Assembly: GCA_023818555.1 (NCBI GenBank) | Contig: JAMWCG010000030.1 | Location: forward strand, 1-9,214 | DNA: 9,214 nucleotides | Reading direction: 5' to 3' | Source of the DNA: Candidatus Omnitrophota bacterium | GTDB taxonomy: Bacteria > Omnitrophota > Gorgyraeia > DTHP01 | Shown: piece after piece, positions 1 through 6,328 of the stretch | Numbering within the stretch: the first letter of the stretch is position 1 | How the letters are laid out: each line of letters begins with the position of its first letter | Made by a program: the position numbers and the translations under genes | Notes under the pieces: model-generated | Databases searched by the model: none | Seen by the model: the letters and a program-made list of their open reading frames with translations, nothing else | What the model was told of the DNA's origin: nothing

Positions 1-1
1 A

Positions 2-190
2 GAAACCATTTCCTTAGCTTCTGAAACATTAGGTGAAATAGGTTTAGCAGATTTTATTAACTTAAGTATTCTTCTTGGACAAATTGAGAATTCAAAATCT
101 TCTTTCGTCCTTTCTGGGGCTGCAAAGGCAATGGTAAAGCTATTGAGTTTGGTTTTAGAAAAAGAGCTTTCTTCTTATGTTAAACCTTAA
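2..190 (+). CDS. C-terminal end of an unrecognised protein (5' partial)
   Basis: This reading frame is open from the window edge and closes at TAA 188-190, giving the last 62 residues of a gene that begins upstream. The fragment starts ETISLASETLG and ends LEKELSSYVKP. It is rich in Leu, Ser, Ala and Glu, has no cysteine, and looks mostly alpha-helical, with an amphipathic stretch AAKAMVKLLSLVLEKEL near the end. No catalytic motif, repeat or anchoring signal is visible, so no function is offered. Codon use (TTA for Leu, AAA for Lys) resembles the genes downstream. It runs in the same direction as the protease gene, whose start lies 55 bases after this stop, so read-through transcription is possible. 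I am confident that it is coding because the frame is uninterrupted and the composition is protein-like, but the fragment is short. Confidence 0.7.
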   Translation, partial: ETISLASETLGEIGLADFINLSILLGQIENSKSSFVLSGAAKAMVKLLSLVLEKELSSYVKP

Positions 191-205
191 AATTTTTTGT
201 AATAA
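191..205 (+). repeat. Intergenic 15-mer, copy 1 (AATTTTTTGTAATAA)
   Basis: This 15-base sequence directly follows the stop of the upstream partial gene. The same 15 bases occur at 6327-6341, overlapping the stop of the 94-residue gene. In both places an A/G-rich Shine-Dalgarno-like run (AAGGGA) follows. The role is unknown; it could be part of a promoter or a 3'-end element, or a relic of a duplicated gene junction. Confidence 0.5.
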
Positions 206-231
206 TTTTATTTTTGTTTTTGTTTAATAAA

Positions 232-240
232 AAGGGAAGA
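232..240 (+). promoter_or_regulatory. Ribosome binding site of the S8 protease gene
   Basis: AAGGGAAGA is a clear purine-rich Shine-Dalgarno match. It ends 5 bases before the ATG at 246, with its GGGA core 8 bases away. It decides the start: a TTG at 243 is in frame directly before this ATG, and a later in-frame ATG at 282 has no comparable site. Confidence 0.7.
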
Positions 241-245
241 TATTG

Positions 246-1919
246 ATGAAAGAGAAAGATTATGCTATATTTAAATTAGAAATGAAAAAGATTTATTTCG
301 TGACTTCTTTTTTGGTTATCTTGGTTTCTTCTACCTTTGCTTGGGAAACAGCTGACCTAAAGCGTGAATACGGGAAAGGAGCAGAAACTCTTATTCATTC
401 TTTAAGCCTTAATCCTACTGCCTATCTATTTGGCTATGGGGAGGAAATCCCCGAGGAGTTATTAGAGAAATTTCTCCCGAATTTGGTCTTAGAGATTAAG
501 GCAGAGAAAGAGGAAGAAGTAAGAGAACTCAGTTTCACTTCTGCGGAAGAGAAAAGGGATTCTTTTCTTCCCCAAATTCCTGCTTTACCCTCTCCAAAAG
601 AGGAAACCGAGAAACCTCCTATTTTTGCGCAGAGAGAAGAGATTAAAAATTTAGTCCCCGAACAAGAATCTGAGAAAGAAAACAATTTAAAGAGTATATT
701 TAAAAGAGAAGAACTTAAGCCTTTACTTAAACTTACCAGAATTGATTTAAGTTTTTCTACTTTACCGGAAATCTCCTTCAAAGAGGTTAATTTTAACAAT
801 TATTCTGGGGAATTACCACCGATAAAATTTTCTGTGGAGGCAAAGATTTTAACTGCCCAGGAAATAATTCCGGTTTATTCACCTCAGCCTTATGAGTTTA
901 AGTCAACGAGTGTTAAACTCCCTGAACAAAAACTTCCTGAGCCATACATTCCTGAGAATAGGAATAATCTCTCTTCTTTATCTCTTCCTGCAAGCGCGCC
1001 AGAAGCGCAGACCTCTACAGAATCAAATCCTACACTTAATCTTTCTTTGCCTTCCTCCGGAATAAGTGGTTTATCCCTTACATCCACTCCCTCTCTTGAA
1101 CCTGAAAAAAAAGAAGAGAATAATTTACCACCTTTTCTCATTGCCCCTCTTTCGGCAAAAAAGGAAGGCCAGAAAGTCAGTGGGATTCAGAAAATTTCGG
1201 AGAAAATTGGTAATGAGGGAAAAGAACCTCCTATTCGTGTGGGGATTCTGGATATAGACCCGAAACACGCCGAATTGGTGAAAAAAGTTTTGGTAGAAAA
1301 AATACTTGAAAAAAATCCTCATGCTTCCATAGAAATTATTACTTACCTTCTCCCCGGAGAAGAAGTAGGAGGAGGTAAAGAGGTTTGCGAATCTGCTTTC
1401 CTGCAAGCTTTAGCAGAGATAGGTGGAGATGGAGTTAGGGTTTTAAATATGAGTATTGGTCCGGCCGACGGGAAATTGAGCAGCTTATTGGTTTCTGCCC
1501 TTCAGGATTTAGCAGAAAAGGTTTTTATAGTTGCTTCTTCGGGAAATGAAGGGAAAGGGGTTTCTTCCTGGTCTGATGCGGGAAGAGCGGTTTTATCGGT
1601 AGGTGCCTGCGGAGAAAATTATTCTAACCAGGGAGATACCTGTAGGCCTGCTTATTCAGGTTTACCAGGAACATCTTTCACCGCTCCTCAGGTAGCTGCT
1701 GAAGTTGTGCTCGCCTTATGGGAAAATCCTTTCTTAAAGAGAGACGAGCTTTTTGCCTCCTTAAGTGAAAACTTTTCTTCCTCTACCCAGGCAGAATCTT
1801 TTTCCCAAGCAGAGATTTTACTTATTCCGGGATTTTATACCTTTACTCCCTCAAATCTTAAAGGATTTGGTTTGTTCTCTCCCTCGGAAAAAACTTCTTC
1901 TGATTTTCTTATCTGGTAA
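246..1919 (+). CDS. Exported subtilisin-like (S8) serine protease with a long Pro/Glu/Ser-rich linker
   Basis: Predicted exported endoprotease of 557 residues. Start at ATG 246, served by AAGGGAAGA; TTG 243 would add one residue, and ATG 282 (Met13) would give a tidier signal peptide but lacks a good ribosome site. Hydrophobic core is at about residues 17-30, with cleavage probably after STFA (A32). Residues 33-100 form a small leader domain; about 100-330 are Pro/Glu/Ser/Lys-rich, probably disordered, and may be propeptide or tether. The catalytic domain follows: VGILD (Asp336), DPKHAELV (His341), LNMSIG, SSGNEG (Asn434, oxyanion hole) and GTSFTAPQVAA (Ser477). These match the S8 blocks in order. 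Spacing is unusual: Asp-His is 5 residues and Asn-Ser is 43, against 32 and 66 in subtilisin BPN'. Its three cysteines all lie in the catalytic domain (KEVCES, GACGEN, DTCRPA). About 80 residues follow the Ser. Substrate is unknown; the large exported neighbours are candidates by position only. Confidence 0.88.
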   Translation: MKEKDYAIFKLEMKKIYFVTSFLVILVSSTFAWETADLKREYGKGAETLIHSLSLNPTAYLFGYGEEIPEELLEKFLPNLVLEIKAEKEEEVRELSFTSAEEKRDSFLPQIPALPSPKEETEKPPIFAQREEIKNLVPEQESEKENNLKSIFKREELKPLLKLTRIDLSFSTLPEISFKEVNFNNYSGELPPIKFSVEAKILTAQEIIPVYSPQPYEFKSTSVKLPEQKLPEPYIPENRNNLSSLSLPASAPEAQTSTESNPTLNLSLPSSGISGLSLTSTPSLEPEKKEENNLPPFLIAPLSAKKEGQKVSGIQKISEKIGNEGKEPPIRVGILDIDPKHAELVKKVLVEKILEKNPHASIEIITYLLPGEEVGGGKEVCESAFLQALAEIGGDGVRVLNMSIGPADGKLSSLLVSALQDLAEKVFIVASSGNEGKGVSSWSDAGRAVLSVGACGENYSNQGDTCRPAYSGLPGTSFTAPQVAAEVVLALWENPFLKRDELFASLSENFSSSTQAESFSQAEILLIPGFYTFTPSNLKGFGLFSPSEKTSSDFLIW

Positions 1920-2005
1920 AATAAATTGCACACCACCTTGACAATTCCCAAAATATATGATATATTTTATATGGAAAAGAAGATTAAATAACTATTTGAA
2001 AAGAG
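1920..2005 (+). other. Intergenic gap holding the promoter of the repeat-protein gene
   Basis: This 86-base AT-rich gap contains a strong promoter (1938-1966) and the short 5' leader of the next gene. No stem-loop followed by T residues is seen after the protease stop. A 6-codon open frame starting at ATG 1971 (MEKKIK, stop 1989-1991) lies at or just before the expected transcription start and is probably meaningless. Confidence 0.6.
1938..1966 (+). promoter_or_regulatory. Sigma70-type promoter of the YD-repeat protein gene
   Basis: The -35 box TTGACA (1938-1943, 6/6 consensus) is followed after exactly 17 bases by TATATT (1961-1966, 5/6 consensus). Transcription should start near 1972-1974, leaving a leader of about 33 bases before ATG 2006. 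An 8-base inverted repeat, AAAATATA-TGA-TATATTTT (1950-1968), overlaps the -10 box and could be an operator, although AT-only palindromes are common. The promoter makes this gene independent of the protease gene upstream. Confidence 0.8.
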
Positions 2006-5000
2006 ATGAGGAATAAAAAAATAAGACTATTTCTCTGGGGTGGGGGGGTTATACTCTTTTTCATTACCGGGCAGGCAGAATCGCGCGTACGCACCCAGAT
2101 AACCGGTAAAGAGCCTGAAAGAAATGTGGGAATTATTGATAGTGCACGCACCCTTGATGAGTGGCAAAAAGCAAGAATTCAGATTAAAAAAAATATTGAG
2201 GAGAGAAACCGGCAATTAGATATTTCTACGCAGGTTCCGGAGAATTTAGAGAAAAACAGTCGGGAGAGCACTGAGGAGCGCGTAAAGACCCAGGAGAAGA
2301 TTCAGCGTGAGGCACAGGAGATGAAGCAGAAGATTGAACGCGCTTCTCCCAATGAGGTAGTGGGTGAGAACCCTGACGGGACGAAATGGTATCAATATTC
2401 AGGAAGATTTGATATCTTCAAGAACTGGATAAAAGAAAAACTCCAGGAGTTAGGACTTTTAGATAAATGGAAGGGAGAAAGTTTTGAGGAGTTAGTGGAA
2501 AAATATCCCCGCACCAATTTCAGTCTGACCATCAATCGCAGAAACACCATCTATTCAGGAAAGAATACTTCTGAAGAGACCATTGAGTATCAATTTAGTT
2601 TAAGTAATGTAGAGAGTTTTGATGAATATATTCAGTCCCGCACTAAGCAATTTGCCTGGGATAGCATAAATAACAAGGATGTGGAAATCATCCAGACTAC
2701 TGTCACTGACCAGTTAGAATGGGGAGGTGTATTTTATGGGACTCCCGGGAAAACCGAGAAGGGGAAACAGATGCTCCATTCCCGTCAGAGAACCTGGGAT
2801 GAAACTCACAATACTTACTCCGAGATTACCCAGAGAAATTTCTATGAAGGGAACTTCCATATGCCAATCAAGACCATTCGCCAGGTTTACGAATCTGGCA
2901 CCGATGATGAGGGAAGACTTTTTGAAAGGCGCTACGAGATGATTCGCGAGAAGATGCAGTGGCTCTGGGTTTCCTCTCCTGACCCGGAGACAGGCGGAAG
3001 TTATGAATTGAAGAGTTTTGACCAGACGGTCATTGATTACAACATTCCTGACAAAAAGACCTTCTCCCACCATGAACTCAACTACAGTGCTGACGGAGTC
3101 TTAGACAATCAATTGATTGTCACCCATGAAACCGGTCCCGGACTTGATTTTATCTCGGTGAGCATCGAAAAATACCTTGACCACTATAAAGATAACTCGG
3201 TGAAGGAGCAGTTAAATTTAAATGTCAGCGGAGACTTTTCTGATTTAGAAACCGCAATAAATTCCGGGAGGAAATGGCAAGATACCTTTTCTTCTTTAAA
3301 GAAAGGAGACAAAGCTTTCTTAGATAAACTTGTTAGCGACGATGGTTTGAATAAGCGCTTTGTCTTCTCCACGACTGAAAATAAATACAATGAGAAAGGA
3401 TTTTTAGCTTGGCAGGAAGAAGAGATGACTGTGCGGGCAAAAGATAGTGATGGAAGCGAGTTAAACTTTACGCGCGGAATCACCCGCAACATCGAGGATT
3501 TTACTCCCTTTGGTCAGGCAGAAAATTTAGAAGAAACCGAAACAGACAAAGGTAAAACCACCACCAGTTTCATTAGCCGAAAATACGATGATAAACTGCG
3601 CATAAATTATGAACATATAGAAACCCATGTAAAGAGTAATGACGGTGTCCTTGACTATCGTTATGAACTTTTGCGTGATGGTTTTGAGTACGATGCAGTG
3701 GGAAGAGCCATTCACTATACCACTCAACTAAATAATGAAGTCACCCCTGATGTAGAAACTACCACCCAGACCTGGCTAAAATATGATACCCAAAATCAGG
3801 TTATCTGGCAGAAAAATGAAACTTTTGAACGGGGAAGAGGAGAGAGTAACCGCAATCGCCATATCATTAGTGAGAAAGATAATATCCAGTATAATCAGAT
3901 TGGTTTAGAAATCTTTTACCAGGAGAAAGAGGAAGAATTTGATACTTCCGGAGAGATTATGGGCAACCGCTTCAGTGAGGTAAGTGAAATTAAATATAAT
4001 CAGGATGGTTTGCAGACAGGTTACCGCATCCATACCACCACAGAGGGAGAAGATGAAAATAGTGGAGAAGAGATTAAAATTGAGACTGAGACTATTTTAA
4101 GTAACATCGTCTATGATGAGAAAGGAATGCGTCTCTCCTGGGAGGAAACTACCCGAGATTCTCGTCGGGGAAGTGAACTTACCTCGCAAAGAACAAATGA
4201 GGTTTTAAATATTGATAGATTTGGCAGAATTACCGAAATGAAAATTGAGGAGCATACCTTTGGTGATGCGGAGGAAGGAAATATTGATACCCAGCGCACC
4301 ATCACGCGCAGGATTCTTTCCTATAATGCTTCCGGAGAGGAGGAGAAAGTTGAGGAGATTGTAGAGGATGAAGAAAAGACCACCACCTCTACAATTGAAA
4401 ATAGTTACGATGAATATGGCAGGGTAATCCGCGAAGAGAGGAATATGGAGATTTCCGGAGGAGGAATAAATTATACTCTTCATCTTATCCGGGATGATAT
4501 TGAATACAATTCCGCCGGTTTAGAGAAAAGTTATACGGAAAAAGAAGAAAAATTTGATACGGGAGGAAATTTGATTGGCAATAGCTTCAGCGAAACCTCC
4601 CAGATTACCTACAATTCCTCAGGCCAGATGACCGGTTATGAAACCTACACAGTGGTAGAAGGAACCGACCTGCAGGATGGTTCACACTTTAGCATTGAAA
4701 CCACATCATCTGTAACCGAGATTACCTACAATGAGATAGGGGTAAGGACTTCCTGGCATGAAGTTAGCACGGATACCTCACGGGGTTCTGCCTTAACTAC
4801 GGAGCGCAGTTATTCCGTAAATAGTTTTGATGAAAAGGGAAGAATTACGGAGATAGAGCTGGAAGAATACAGCTATGGAAGTGCTTCTGACGGTTCTTCT
4901 CTGGAGACAGAAAGAAGAATTACCCGCGAGATAACTTATGGCGAAAATGGTTTGGAGGAAGAAGTGGTGGAGACGGTGGAGGAAGGAGCAAAGATAACGG

Positions 5001-6013
5001 TTTCTACCATTAACTATGAATATGATGAGGCAGGAAGAATCAGTTATGAGGAAAGGGAAATCTATGTCAATGGCGAGGAGGAGGGAGTGGTTCTGGATTA
5101 TAGCAGTGTAATTAAGCGCTATGATTTTGTTTATAATGACGCAGGGCTTGTCCAGCACTATATTTCCGAGATTGAGAATGAGGCAAGTGATTTGCAGGTG
5201 AAGCAGGAGGTAGATTTAGGTTATAACGAGCGCGCCCAGGTTGATTATCAGCGCACGGAAACCTGGGAGAATGGAGTTACCCAGAAGCGTGATAAATACG
5301 GAGCAAAGACCGGTGAGGAGGAGGAAGTTAACCGGCATACGATTTCCGAAAAATATGATATTACCTATAATGAAATTGGCTTAGAGACCTACTGGCAGAG
5401 CGATGAGACCGTCTGGGAGAATGGAGAATTAATCCGGGAGGCAAACGAAGAGGTCTATGATATTGTCTATGACTCCAAGGGAAGAATGCTTGAATACACC
5501 ATCCATAAAGTGGGTTCAGAAAAGATCACCGATGAGGAATCGGATAAATATGGTCAGTGGCAGGATGTAAACATTACCACCCAGATCTATAACATTACCT
5601 ACATTGATGGTTTAGATTTAAGAAAATCCTGGGAAGAATATACCACGGGAACAATCAATGGCCAGCAGTTTAAACCTTCCTGGAGATACTATGAAGTCTT
5701 AGAGTTTGACCGGTTTGGTGATGTAGTGGATATCCATGTGGAAGGAGACGGCGTGGAAGAAGAGGGGAAAGGACAAGAGAGTCAGGGAACTACACAAAAT
5801 CAGGGAACAAACCCCGCAGGCCAAACTAATCAAAATCCTTTTAATCAAACCCAGACCCAGGCAGTAAGCAATAAGAAATTAAGTGCCGGGAAAAGACCGG
5901 CAAGGATAGGTACACTGAGAAGTAAATTCCTAAAGAATACCTCCTTGAGGAAAAATATCTTTGGGGAAAAAGATGAAGAAGATGAGCAAAACAAGTCACC
6001 CCTTGACGAATGA
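2006..6013 (+). CDS. Large exported YD/RHS-like repeat protein
   Basis: A 1335-residue, cysteine-free exported protein. ATG 2006 is the first start after an in-frame stop at 1997; the only ribosome site, GAAAAGAG, abuts it and is weak, but the signal peptide supports the start. Charged MRNKKIR, core to about residue 21, cleavage probably after GQA (A24). Residues 46-112 are charged and helical, probably coiled coil. About 113-450 form an aromatic-rich region with few clear repeats. Residues 453-1248 hold about 20 degenerate units with a Y(D/N)xxG box followed by a charged strand, for example YEYDEAGRISYEE and NSYDEYGRVIREE. These resemble YD/RHS repeats, known to form beta-hairpin sheets, but units are longer than usual and highly acidic. 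The tail (1251-1335) is Q/N/T-rich, then basic, then acidic. No RHS core, autoproteolysis site or toxin domain is seen, so this is not a standard Rhs effector. A structural or surface role is inference; the YD assignment is likely but not proven. Confidence 0.85.
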   Translation: MRNKKIRLFLWGGGVILFFITGQAESRVRTQITGKEPERNVGIIDSARTLDEWQKARIQIKKNIEERNRQLDISTQVPENLEKNSRESTEERVKTQEKIQREAQEMKQKIERASPNEVVGENPDGTKWYQYSGRFDIFKNWIKEKLQELGLLDKWKGESFEELVEKYPRTNFSLTINRRNTIYSGKNTSEETIEYQFSLSNVESFDEYIQSRTKQFAWDSINNKDVEIIQTTVTDQLEWGGVFYGTPGKTEKGKQMLHSRQRTWDETHNTYSEITQRNFYEGNFHMPIKTIRQVYESGTDDEGRLFERRYEMIREKMQWLWVSSPDPETGGSYELKSFDQTVIDYNIPDKKTFSHHELNYSADGVLDNQLIVTHETGPGLDFISVSIEKYLDHYKDNSVKEQLNLNVSGDFSDLETAINSGRKWQDTFSSLKKGDKAFLDKLVSDDGLNKRFVFSTTENKYNEKGFLAWQEEEMTVRAKDSDGSELNFTRGITRNIEDFTPFGQAENLEETETDKGKTTTSFISRKYDDKLRINYEHIETHVKSNDGVLDYRYELLRDGFEYDAVGRAIHYTTQLNNEVTPDVETTTQTWLKYDTQNQVIWQKNETFERGRGESNRNRHIISEKDNIQYNQIGLEIFYQEKEEEFDTSGEIMGNRFSEVSEIKYNQDGLQTGYRIHTTTEGEDENSGEEIKIETETILSNIVYDEKGMRLSWEETTRDSRRGSELTSQRTNEVLNIDRFGRITEMKIEEHTFGDAEEGNIDTQRTITRRILSYNASGEEEKVEEIVEDEEKTTTSTIENSYDEYGRVIREERNMEISGGGINYTLHLIRDDIEYNSAGLEKSYTEKEEKFDTGGNLIGNSFSETSQITYNSSGQMTGYETYTVVEGTDLQDGSHFSIETTSSVTEITYNEIGVRTSWHEVSTDTSRGSALTTERSYSVNSFDEKGRITEIELEEYSYGSASDGSSLETERRITREITYGENGLEEEVVETVEEGAKITVSTINYEYDEAGRISYEEREIYVNGEEEGVVLDYSSVIKRYDFVYNDAGLVQHYISEIENEASDLQVKQEVDLGYNERAQVDYQRTETWENGVTQKRDKYGAKTGEEEEVNRHTISEKYDITYNEIGLETYWQSDETVWENGELIREANEEVYDIVYDSKGRMLEYTIHKVGSEKITDEESDKYGQWQDVNITTQIYNITYIDGLDLRKSWEEYTTGTINGQQFKPSWRYYEVLEFDRFGDVVDIHVEGDGVEEEGKGQESQGTTQNQGTNPAGQTNQNPFNQTQTQAVSNKKLSAGKRPARIGTLRSKFLKNTSLRKNIFGEKDEEDEQNKSPLDE
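2042..2048 (+). repeat. G7 tract inside the signal-peptide codons of the repeat protein
   Basis: Seven consecutive G residues, preceded by GGGGT, encode part of Trp-Gly-Gly-Gly-Val in the signal peptide core. The tract stands out in an AT-rich setting. A one-base length change would shift the frame after about 14 codons and remove the protein. A second G7 lies in the same functional position of the gene at 6411. Confidence 0.6.
3689..3889 (+). repeat. Superrepeat linker segment L (67 residues)
   Basis: Residues 562-628 start at the Tyr of FEYDAVGRAIHY and end just before YNQIGLE. The end of this segment reads NRHIISEKDNIQ. The same type of segment recurs at 5132-5365, ending NRHTISEKYDIT. 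Each L segment stands immediately before an A-like unit. Confidence 0.6.
3890..4504 (+). repeat. Superrepeat unit A (205 residues)
   Basis: Residues 629-833 run from YNQIGLEIFYQEKEEEFD to just before the matching Tyr of unit B. Landmarks in order are FDTSGEIMGNRFSE, YNQDGLQTGY, YDEKGMRLSWEETT, RRGSELTSQR, DRFGRITEMKIEE, TQRTITRRI and YDEYGRVIREERN. Each has a counterpart at the same place in unit B. Confidence 0.7.
4505..5131 (+). repeat. Superrepeat unit B (209 residues)
   Basis: Residues 834-1042 form a tandem copy of unit A. Landmarks are YNSAGLEKSYTEKEEKFD, FDTGGNLIGNSFSE, YNSSGQMTGY, YNEIGVRTSWHEVS, SRGSALTTER, DEKGRITEIELEE, TERRITREI and YDEAGRISYEERE. The length differs from A by only four residues. 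The close order and spacing show an internal tandem duplication of about 615 bases that has since diverged. Confidence 0.7.
5132..5365 (+). repeat. Superrepeat linker segment L' (78 residues)
   Basis: Residues 1043-1120 start at the Tyr of FVYNDAGLVQHY and end NRHTISEKYDIT. They match segment L at both ends and contain a longer charged loop (TQKRDKYGAKTGEEEE) in the middle, which explains most of the 11-residue length difference. Confidence 0.55.
5366..5749 (+). repeat. Superrepeat unit C, truncated copy
   Basis: Residues 1121-1248 match the first part of units A and B: YNEIGLETYWQ, then WENGELIREANEE, YDSKGRMLEY, DLRKSWEEYTTG and FDRFGDVVDIHVE. The copy stops after the box equivalent to DRFGRITEMKIEE, so the last third of the unit is absent and the low-complexity tail begins. 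Confidence 0.6.
5756..6010 (+). other. Low-complexity C-terminal tail of the repeat protein
   Basis: Residues 1251-1335 fall in three blocks. First comes a Gln/Asn/Gly/Thr-rich stretch (QGTTQNQGTNPAGQTNQNPF and onward), then a basic stretch (KKLSAGKRPARIGTLRSKFL, TSLRKN), then an acidic end (GEKDEEDEQNKSPLDE). It carries no Cys, no LPXTG-type motif and no C-terminal aromatic residue typical of outer-membrane barrels. It could be a spacer, a binding tail or a secretion signal; no known class is matched. Confidence 0.55.
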
Positions 6014-6031
6014 GAAAAAATATGGTATAAT
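6003..6031 (+). promoter_or_regulatory. Sigma70-type promoter of the small membrane protein gene
   Basis: TTGACG (6003-6008, 5/6 consensus) is followed after exactly 17 bases by TATAAT (6026-6031, perfect). The -35 box lies within the last codons of the repeat-protein gene, whose stop is 6011-6013. Transcription should begin near 6037-6039, only about 5-7 bases before ATG 6044, so the message would be nearly leaderless if that start is used. It may also serve the large gene at 6411, for which no separate promoter is seen. Confidence 0.75.
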
Positions 6032-6043
6032 TAATAAGGAAAG

Positions 6044-6328
6044 ATGAAAGAAGAATTAAGTTATGAGAGAAAATTACGGGTTTTAATTACCGAAATTATT
6101 TTAAAGACCGAGAAAGAGTTATTGCGTGAGAAAAAATTAAAAACTTTTAATAATGTAAGGAAATTCCTTTTGATAATTTTGAGTCTCGGTTTAATCCTTA
6201 TTTTCACCCAGCAGAGTTTTGCGCGGATTAGTGAGACGAAAGAACTCCGGCAGAGGAGGTATTTAGAGAAGGTTTTAAAGAAGAGTTTAGAGAAGGTGGT
6301 CAAAGAAGTAAAGCCTTATAGAGAATAA
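6044..6328 (+). CDS. Small single-pass membrane or exported helical protein
   Basis: A 94-residue cysteine-free protein of no family I recognise. Residues 1-40 are highly charged (Glu, Lys, Arg) and probably helical. Residues 41-55 (FLLIILSLGLILIFT) are hydrophobic and followed by QQSFA, a plausible signal-peptidase site after A60. Residues 61-94 are strongly basic and amphipathic (ELRQRRYLEKVLKKSLEKVV). Either the N-terminus stays in the cytoplasm as a signal anchor, or the true start is downstream: TTG 6122 (codon 27) would give a normal signal peptide, with GAAAGAG upstream. AAGGA (6036-6040) lies 3 bases before ATG 6044, close for a ribosome site and possibly outside the transcript. It sits 30 bases after the repeat-protein stop and 82 bases before the open-ended large gene, probably co-transcribed with the latter. 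An accessory or chaperone-like role for an exported neighbour is only a guess. Confidence 0.65.
   Translation: MKEELSYERKLRVLITEIILKTEKELLREKKLKTFNNVRKFLLIILSLGLILIFTQQSFARISETKELRQRRYLEKVLKKSLEKVVKEVKPYRE

Larger units (their letters stand above)
191..245 (+). other. Intergenic gap before the protease gene, T-rich
   Basis: This 55-base gap has a strongly T-rich first half, with runs T6, T4, T5, T4 and T5. No GC-rich stem precedes the T runs, so it is not a convincing intrinsic terminator. TTTAAT at 223-228 could be a -10 box, but the best -35 (TTGTAA, 197-202) is 20 bases away, so no promoter is called. Confidence 0.5.
3362..5749 (+). repeat. Array of divergent YD/RHS-like repeats (protein-level)
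   Basis: Residues about 453-1248 contain serial Y(D/N)xxG boxes, among them YNEKGFLAW, YDAVGRAIHY, YNQIGLEIFY, YNQDGLQTGY, YDEKGMRLSW, YDEYGRVIRE, YNSAGLEKSY, YNSSGQMTGY, YNEIGVRTSW, YDEAGRISYE, YNDAGLVQHY, YNEIGLETYW and YDSKGRMLEY. Spacing between boxes is about 30-50 residues. Within the array there is a higher-order duplication, listed separately. Conservation is at protein level; the copies are clearly diverged at DNA level, which argues against recent expansion. Confidence 0.75.

Noticed and set aside
191..222. T-rich run as an intrinsic terminator of the upstream gene
   Set aside because: No stable GC-containing stem precedes it. The only nearby pairing (AAAG-AG-CTTT at about 170) is weak and about 20 bases upstream of the T runs.
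197..228. Promoter TTGTAA / TTTAAT before the protease gene
   Set aside because: The spacer is 20 bases and both boxes are weak. In such AT-rich sequence this is expected by chance.
434..799. 121-codon open frame on the - strand inside the protease gene
   Set aside because: It lies fully within the Pro/Glu/Ser-rich part of a well-supported gene. Its Ser/Leu/Lys-rich product mirrors the GAA/AGA/TCT codon bias of the + strand, and it has no ribosome site or recognisable domain.
1971..1991. Six-codon leader peptide (MEKKIK) before the repeat-protein gene
   Set aside because: Its ATG lies at or upstream of the predicted transcription start, so it would not be translated, and it shows no attenuator-like codon run.
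2714..3073. 119-codon open frame on the - strand inside the repeat-protein gene
   Set aside because: It overlaps a region that is clearly coding on the + strand, and its product has no coherent domain. It is a shadow frame.
4793..5158. 121-codon open frame on the - strand under the YD-like array
   Set aside because: Its existence follows from the repeated Tyr/Asp/Glu codons of the + strand array, and no start signal is seen.
3362..5749. DNA-level tandem repeat or recent amplification
   Set aside because: The repeats are visible in the protein, but the DNA copies differ throughout, so this is an old duplication and not a recent array or CRISPR-like structure.
2006..6013. Polymorphic Rhs toxin with immunity gene downstream
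   Set aside because: There is no RHS core signature, no C-terminal nuclease or other toxin domain, and the downstream 94-residue protein has an export-type hydrophobic segment rather than the look of a cytoplasmic immunity protein.
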